Source: Actinomycetota bacterium
GTDB lineage: Bacteria; Actinomycetota; Actinomycetes; S36-B12; UBA5976
Length of the DNA stretch: 43,128 nt
Direction: 5' to 3'
Assembly (NCBI GenBank): GCA_026392515.1
Contig: JAPLBY010000023.1
Span: 1 to 43,128 of the forward strand
The translations under genes and the position numbers were made by a program. The notes beneath the pieces are model-generated. The model was not told the origin of the DNA and searched no databases. It saw nothing but the letters and a program-made list of their open reading frames with translations. The first letter of the stretch is position 1, and the number at the start of each line of letters is the position of its first letter. Below, in pieces: positions 38,742 to 43,128 of this stretch.

Positions 38742-39884
38742 GTGGCATTCCAAAGTCTTTATGCCCGCGCAGGTGATTGGGATAGCAGCACGGCATCGCT
38801 GGATAATCTAACTGATTTGGATCAGTGGGCAGTTTCGCAAGCCACTCGCCTAGCACGAGATGTTGATCAAGCTTTAGAGCAATTCGATACTCAGCGCGCT
38901 GGACGTTTCATCGCAGAGTTTGTAGATGATTTAAGTAACTGGTACGTACGCCGTTCGCGTCGTCGCTTCTGGGATGCAGATCACGCTGCGTTAAGCACTT
39001 TGCATCACTGCCTGAAGGTAGTTACTCAAGTCATGGCACCATTCACGCCGTTCATAACCGAACGCGTTTGGCAAGACTTGTATACGACAACAGATACCGA
39101 ATCTGTGCACTTAAGTACTTGGCCAGAATGGTCAGACGAGCAGATCAGCGACACCTTGCGCGATCAAGTCGATTTAACCCGTCGCTTAGTTGAACTTGGC
39201 AGATCAGCCCGCGCTACATCTGGCGTTAAAACTCGTCAGCCACTTCAGCGAGCTCTAGTTGCTGCTCCTGGTTGGGATGCTTTGCCTGAAGGTCTGCAAG
39301 CGCAGATCCGAGATGAAGTTAACGTCTTGAGTCTGGAAAGTCTTTCGGGAACCGACGAACTTGTTGATGTCAGCCTTAAAGCTAACTTCAAAACCCTTGG
39401 AGCAAGATATGGCAAGAGCACACCAGAGATTGCATCTGCAGTAGCAGCAGCTGATGCAAACGCATTAGTTGAGGCGCTGCGATCTGGTTCAGCAACCGTT
39501 ACGGCTTCTGGTGTGGATTATGAAATTGGCCCAGATGACGTCGTTGTCACAGAGGTCCCTCGAGAAGGCTGGACCGTTGCTAGTGATTCCGGTGAATCGC
39601 TCGCTCTTGACTTAGCTCTGACTCCGGAATTAATTGGGCAAGGCATTGCTCGAGATGTTACTCGGTTGATTCAGGATGCTCGGAAGACTTCTGGCTTAGA
39701 CATCAGTGATCGCATCTCGGTTACTTGGGAATCTGGAAATGAATCAACGATTTCAGCACTAACTTCACATGCTGATTTGGTTGCAAGCGAAGTTCTTGCT
39801 ACTACCTGGACACAAGGATCGGTTTCCAATCCAACTGCAAGTGATGATGAACTTGAGTTAAAGGTATTAATCGCAAAAGCGTAA
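38742..39884 (+). CDS. ileS: Isoleucyl-tRNA synthetase, C-terminal part (anticodon-binding domain)
   Basis: Continuation of ileS in the same reading frame after the TAA at 38730-38732. If translated separately it could begin at GTG 38742 (380 residues), 9 bases after the stop, but the ribosome-binding site is poor. The anticodon-binding domain is clear: DLSNWYVRRSRRRFW near its residue 70, followed by APFTPFITERVWQ, and the C-terminal IleS/ValS-type domain with ELIGQGIARDVTRLIQDARK. There are no further stops or frameshifts. It does not look like a decayed remnant, so it is most simply part of one full-length gene. Confidence 0.9.
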   Translation: MAFQSLYARAGDWDSSTASLDNLTDLDQWAVSQATRLARDVDQALEQFDTQRAGRFIAEFVDDLSNWYVRRSRRRFWDADHAALSTLHHCLKVVTQVMAPFTPFITERVWQDLYTTTDTESVHLSTWPEWSDEQISDTLRDQVDLTRRLVELGRSARATSGVKTRQPLQRALVAAPGWDALPEGLQAQIRDEVNVLSLESLSGTDELVDVSLKANFKTLGARYGKSTPEIASAVAAADANALVEALRSGSATVTASGVDYEIGPDDVVVTEVPREGWTVASDSGESLALDLALTPELIGQGIARDVTRLIQDARKTSGLDISDRISVTWESGNESTISALTSHADLVASEVLATTWTQGSVSNPTASDDELELKVLIAKA

Positions 39885-39890
39885 CTAGAC

Positions 39891-39928
39891 AAAAAAGAAG
39901 GCCTAGGAAAATCCCAGGCCTTCTTTTT
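39891..39928. terminator. Bidirectional terminator between ileS and divIVA
   Basis: An almost perfect inverted repeat: GAAGGCCT(A)GG and CC(C)AGGCCTTC around a short A-rich loop, flanked by A-tract on the left and T-tract on the right. It therefore terminates in both directions. It sits between the convergent ileS and divIVA stop codons. Confidence 0.93.
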
Positions 39929-39937
39929 ATCTAATTC

Positions 39938-40741
39938 TTAATCTTCGGTTACCTGACGGTCACCGCTGATGTTCTTGGATTCAAGCTCACGAAGCTGTCC
40001 CTCTAGGTAGCTACGTAGGCGACCACGGTACTCACGCTCGTAAGCGCGAAGCTCTTCAACGCGACGTTCCATCGCCACCCGCTGCGTCTCAAACTCGCGA
40101 GTGATGTTAGCAACATTGGCCTTAGCCACTGTTACTAGTTCATCCGATGTGGACTTCGCAGCAGAAAGTAGTTGCTCAGATTCAATGCGAGCTGAGGCTA
40201 CTGCTTCATCTGCAGTGCGCTGAGCCAATTCGAGAATACGAACTGATGCGACACCTTGTTCGGCTGGTGATGACGTTGCTGCTGTCGCTGCTGCTGCCAC
40301 ACCTTCGGACTGTGAAGTAGCAAGCTGTTCTTTTAGTGCTGTGACTGCAGCCAGGCTGGCAGCAAGTTCTTCGCGAGCGGATGAAAGTTCTGATTCAAGT
40401 TCATTAACGCGAGCCTGAGAAGTCTTAAGTGCTTCGTCGCTTGCTGCACTGTCAGAAGAAACAACAACGCGAGCATCTGCATCAACAAGTGCTTTAGCAG
40501 ACTGATCAAGTTCGCTCTTTAGTCGAGCGTTCTCGTCACCAAGTGAACGAATCTCTTCACGGATTGACTCCGGCACTTCACCCTTGGTGGTTGCACGTAG
40601 GTCTTCTGCTTCACGTGTTACTGCAGCAAGTGACTCTTCGATTTCGTCAAGGAAGTTATCTACCTCATCAAGGTCATAGCCTTCTTTAAATCGAACCGTA
40701 GTGAACAGCTTGTTTCGCACGTCTTCAGGCGTCAAAGCCAT
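39938..40741 (-). CDS. divIVA: DivIVA/Wag31-family polar growth and cell division protein
   Basis: A coiled-coil scaffold that marks cell poles or septa and organises peripheral wall synthesis. The conserved N-terminal membrane-binding domain begins MALTPEDVRNKLFTTVRFKEGYDLDEVDNFLDE. The rest, to residue 267, is largely heptad-type helix rich in Glu, Ala, Ser and Arg, with a low-complexity central linker (about 145-165). The ATG at 40739-40741 has GGAAGG upstream. It ends the yfiH-yggS-sepF-yggT-divIVA cluster. A possible promoter is TTTCAC/TAATCT in the 162-base spacer before it. Confidence 0.96.
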   Translation of the reverse strand: MALTPEDVRNKLFTTVRFKEGYDLDEVDNFLDEIEESLAAVTREAEDLRATTKGEVPESIREEIRSLGDENARLKSELDQSAKALVDADARVVVSSDSAASDEALKTSQARVNELESELSSAREELAASLAAVTALKEQLATSQSEGVAAAATAATSSPAEQGVASVRILELAQRTADEAVASARIESEQLLSAAKSTSDELVTVAKANVANITREFETQRVAMERRVEELRAYEREYRGRLRSYLEGQLRELESKNISGDRQVTED

Positions 40742-40903
40742 AATGAAAACCTTCCGTCTTGAATAATGTCCGTGATTATTGAGAAAACCTCTAACCCCGT
40801 GTCCTCTAGATTAGGGATAAATCCGCAGAAAGTGAAACCCGAGCCTATGTTTCTAGGGTTTCTAAGGGTTATTGCTAGGTCCTGAAATCGGACATTTATA
40901 GCC

Positions 40904-41188
40904 CTAGACCGAAGCTAAGAGCCCACGAGTAATAGAGATTGCGATTAACAAAATGATGAACGAAAGGTCTAATGAAACGCTGCCCAGTCGCACACTTGGC
41001 ACCACTTTGCGAATGGCTTTTAGCGGTGGGTCAGTTAGCGTGAAAACTGTTTCCGAGAGCAATAACAGCGGACCCTTAGGACGCCAATCTCTGGCAAAAA
41101 TTGCAACATATTCCAGAACAAGCCTGGCTATCAAAATCAAAACATAAAGATTTAAGAGCGACGAAATTATTGCGGCAATTGATGACAC
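40904..41188 (-). CDS. YggT family membrane protein
   Basis: A 94-residue protein with two hydrophobic helices (about 8-30 and 70-92) and a loop carrying DPPLKAIRKVVPSVRLG, the conserved YggT pattern. The function is not settled; members sit in the division cluster of Actinobacteria, Firmicutes and cyanobacteria and are linked to osmotic tolerance or division-site organisation. The start is GTG at 41186-41188, 11 bases after the sepF stop, without a clear ribosome-binding site, so translation is probably coupled to sepF. Confidence 0.92.
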   Translation of the reverse strand: MSSIAAIISSLLNLYVLILIARLVLEYVAIFARDWRPKGPLLLLSETVFTLTDPPLKAIRKVVPSVRLGSVSLDLSFIILLIAISITRGLLASV

Positions 41189-41199
41189 GATAAAAGGAA

Positions 41200-41697
41200 T
41201 TAGCTCTGGTTAAAGAATGGATCTTCGCGCAGCTGAGCACGAGCAGCAGCGCCAATGTCAACGTTTGCTGGCGACAACAGGAATACACCCTTTGTTACCT
41301 TTTCAATGCTGCCATGTAATCCAAATGCAAGACCTGCAGAGAAATCAACAATGCGACGGGCATCTGCTTCGTCCATGTCACTTAAGTTCATGATTACTGG
41401 AGTACCAGAACGGAACTCTTCACCAATGCGACGAGCGTCGTTGTAAGTGATTGGGTGCAAAGTTGTAATGCGGTAAACATCCGCAAGTGGTGCTGCAGTG
41501 CGAACTGGAGCCGCGTACGAGGTCTGGGTGTGCTCGCTGACGTGGTCATAAGAAGAGTTTGACGCTACTGGGCGCAATGAAGCTTGATCGTCGTATCCCT
41601 GAAGATCGGTATCGGCATATGTGCCAAATTCGTCGTTGTATTCGCCGCCATCGACAAGGCCGAGGTATTCAGCCATTTTTCGCATTGCGTTAGCCAT
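41200..41697 (-). CDS. sepF: Cell division protein SepF
   Basis: Membrane-linked FtsZ partner that tethers the Z-ring, essential in Actinobacteria that lack FtsA. At 165 residues it has the N-terminal amphipathic helix MANAMRKMAEYLGL, an acidic/polar linker (16-70), and the SepF domain (DVYRITTLHPITYNDARRIGEEF ... VIMNLSDMDEADARRIVDFSAGLAFGL ... VFLLSPANVDI). The ATG at 41695-41697 is chosen because AAGGAG lies 9 bases upstream and it gives the membrane helix at the N terminus. An 8-bp hairpin (41716-41738) lies in the spacer before it. Confidence 0.95.
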   Translation of the reverse strand: MANAMRKMAEYLGLVDGGEYNDEFGTYADTDLQGYDDQASLRPVASNSSYDHVSEHTQTSYAAPVRTAAPLADVYRITTLHPITYNDARRIGEEFRSGTPVIMNLSDMDEADARRIVDFSAGLAFGLHGSIEKVTKGVFLLSPANVDIGAAARAQLREDPFFNQS

Positions 41698-41715
41698 TTG
41701 GTTCGCTCCTTGCAG

Positions 41716-41738
41716 GGGTAAGTAATACGAACTTACCC
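41716..41738 (-). promoter_or_regulatory. Hairpin at the yggS-sepF junction
   Basis: A perfect 8-bp inverted repeat GGGTAAGT/ACTTACCC with a 7-base loop. It includes the yggS stop codon (41733-41735) and ends about 10 bases before the sepF ribosome-binding site. No T-tract follows on either strand, so it is not a classical terminator. A role in mRNA processing or in raising sepF levels over yggS is possible. Confidence 0.45.
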
Positions 41739-42440
41739 TTGAAAAGCCCGATTTCCGAGGATCGATGAGCCTATTCGAAGGTGTGTCGCGCCATATTTCA
41801 AGGCAGTTGCGAAGTCGCCACTCATGCCCGCCGAGATCCAATTTGCCTCGGGAAAGGAGCTTTGGATCTGGCTTGCGAAGTCCTGCAATCTGGCAAACGC
41901 CATGTCGTCATCCCCAGCAAGTGGTGCCACTCCCATTACCCCCTGAAGGTGCAGGCCTTCGCTGTTGGAAATCATCTCGGCCAGACTCATTAATTCGGAA
42001 GGAAGCGCGCCACCACGATTCTCAGTTGGCTCCGGGTCAAGGTTTGCTTGAATCAAAACCCCAAGAGGCACTTCCCTGGTAACAACTGCCTTAGTTAATG
42101 CAGTAACCAGATCAACTCGATCAACGCTGTGTACGACATCGGCCCAAGCAGCCACGCTTTTGGCTTTATTGGTTTGCAGTTGACCAATTGCATGCCAAGT
42201 TAAATTCTTTGCAGCAACTTCATCGTGTTTTGGTTTAGCTTCTTGATCTCGGTTCTCGCCAACATCCGTAACGCCAAGTTGTGCCAACAAGTCAACATCG
42301 CTGGCTGGCCAAGTTTTGGTTACGGCTATTAAAGTTACGGCGTCGCGATTTCGATTTGCAGCTACGCAGGCTTGTGAGATTTCGCGCTCGACGTCCTGCA
42401 AATTTGCCTGCAGTTCCTGCATTCGATCCATGATGACCAC
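41733..42440 (-). CDS. yggS: YggS/PLPBP-family pyridoxal phosphate homeostasis protein
   Basis: A non-catalytic PLP-binding TIM-barrel protein that buffers intracellular PLP. The PLP lysine is Lys42 in TLIAVTKTWP. VGENRDQEAKPKH, WHAIGQLQTNK, GVMGVAP and the C-terminal SAGMSGDFATALKYGATHLRIGSSILG are family signatures. At 235 residues it is normal. The start is uncertain: GTG 42438-42440, ATG 42429-42431 or ATG 42420-42422, none with a convincing ribosome-binding site. It follows pgeF by 16 bases. Confidence 0.95.
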   Translation of the reverse strand: MVIMDRMQELQANLQDVEREISQACVAANRNRDAVTLIAVTKTWPASDVDLLAQLGVTDVGENRDQEAKPKHDEVAAKNLTWHAIGQLQTNKAKSVAAWADVVHSVDRVDLVTALTKAVVTREVPLGVLIQANLDPEPTENRGGALPSELMSLAEMISNSEGLHLQGVMGVAPLAGDDDMAFARLQDFASQIQSSFPEANWISAGMSGDFATALKYGATHLRIGSSILGNRAFQG

Positions 42441-42456
42441 TCTATGAGTTCAGGAA

Positions 42457-43128
42457 CTAAGAAGCACTTATTGCTATAACTAACCCACCACGACCAGTTG
42501 GCTCCCCCGCGGCACCACGATATGAAAACAGATCGGAACTTTCTAAAGTGCAACCAGAAATTTCATGGATTTTTGTTACTTGGGTTGCCAGCACTGACTT
42601 AACACCCGCAATCAGGTCTAGGTGCCTAGTAGATGCAATTGCTTCAGAGCGAGCATCTCTAAATTGCTCGACTCTTTCCGCAGGCACTTCATAACACTTG
42701 GCACAAATGGCCGGCCCAATTACCGCTTGAGTGTGTTTAAGTTGCGCGCCTGTTGAAACGAATTCATCCAGTAGCGCTTGCATAACATTTGCTAAAACTC
42801 CGCGCCAGCCTGCGTGACCAACAGCAATCACACCATTAACTGGATCTACTAATCCAAACGGAACGCAATCTGCGGCCAAGGCAACTAAAGCTAGATCGGT
42901 TTGCATTGTGATTAAGCCATCACCAGGGTGTGCAACACCTGGTTCGCTGACAACATGAACCGTGTTTCCATGCTCGGCATTCATGACCGATATTTTGCTG
43001 GCTGAAACCAAGCCTTTGGCAGTTGCCAGGTTTGCAGAAACATTTTCCGCCGAGTCCCCCACATACGAGGCAAGATTAAGCGAATCAAACGGCGCCAGAC
43101 TTGTGCCACCATTGCGGCTCAATGCAAC
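42457..43128 (-). CDS. pgeF: Multicopper polyphenol oxidase/laccase-domain protein (PgeF/YfiH), 5' end outside window
   Basis: Purine nucleoside/peptidoglycan-editing family enzyme. E. coli YfiH removes L-Ser misincorporated in place of L-Ala in peptidoglycan precursors, and relatives show adenosine deaminase/phosphorylase activity. The metal ligands are present: His in MNAEHGNTVHVV, Cys in AADCVPFGLVD and His in AVGHAGWRG. The visible 223 codons begin inside the conserved (T)RNGGTSxxPFDSLNL motif, so the true start is beyond base 43128; the in-frame TTG at 43120-43122 is unlikely to be the start. Its place next to yggS and sepF implies ftsZ just upstream, outside the window. Confidence 0.93.
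   Translation of the reverse strand, partial: VALSRNGGTSLAPFDSLNLASYVGDSAENVSANLATAKGLVSASKISVMNAEHGNTVHVVSEPGVAHPGDGLITMQTDLALVALAADCVPFGLVDPVNGVIAVGHAGWRGVLANVMQALLDEFVSTGAQLKHTQAVIGPAICAKCYEVPAERVEQFRDARSEAIASTRHLDLIAGVKSVLATQVTKIHEISGCTLESSDLFSYRGAAGEPTGRGGLVIAISAS

Noticed and set aside
38700-38760. Frameshift or alternative genetic code as explanation for the ileS break
   Set aside because: The frame is the same on both sides, so there is no frameshift. TAA is used as a normal stop in other genes here (for example metK, pyrF, pyrK, carB), so codon reassignment is not supported.

Overview
The window is an ordinary, very compact stretch of actinobacterial core chromosome. Nearly every protein has its best resemblance to Actinobacteria: mycobacterial-type integration host factor (mIHF), PriA-type HisA, Wag31/DivIVA, a SepF-YggT-DivIVA cluster, a HGxxPAAW protein, the trp-operon membrane protein, and an actinobacterial translational T-box before ileS. 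The moderate-to-low GC content, frequent 1-4 bp gene overlaps and short spacers suggest a genome-streamlined freshwater actinobacterium (acI / Nanopelagicales type). That placement is inference from style and gene order, not a computed phylogeny.

Layout from left to right. 1-429 is the start of primosomal priA, cut by the window edge. 660-1850 is metK with a clear terminator and a structured leader. 2110-3300 is a serine beta-lactamase-like hydrolase sitting between metK and coaBC. 3421-15500 is one long minus-strand nucleotide operon, read pyrR-pyrB-pyrC-carA-carB-pyrK-pyrD-pyrF-mihF-gmk-rpoZ-coaBC, preceded by a PyrR-binding RNA hairpin that abuts the pyrR ribosome-binding site. 15579-18869 holds pyk, lgt and a membrane-anchored DsbA-like thiol oxidoreductase. 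18972-29777 is a continuous minus-strand histidine/tryptophan block, read hisD-hisC-hisB-hisH-priA(hisA)-hisF-hisI-trpE-trp membrane protein-HGxxPAAW protein-trpC-trpB-trpA. trpF, trpD, trpG, hisG and hisE are not in the window.

A divergent ybaK (plus strand) starts next to hisD and converges on dnaE. dnaE, rluD-type pseudouridine synthase, lspA and a DksA/TraR protein with a long Lys-Ala-Pro tail follow on the minus strand. ileS lies alone on the plus strand behind a translational T-box and is interrupted by a single in-frame TAA. A bidirectional terminator separates it from divIVA, yggT, sepF, yggS and the pgeF/YfiH laccase-domain gene, which runs off the right edge. This is the cluster normally found just downstream of ftsZ.

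I found no mobile element, CRISPR array, tRNA/rRNA gene or obvious new multi-gene system. The items most worth a second look are the in-frame stop in ileS, the well-resolved T-box and PyrR RNA elements, the hairpin leader of metK, and the histone-H1-like tail fused to the DksA/TraR zinc finger.
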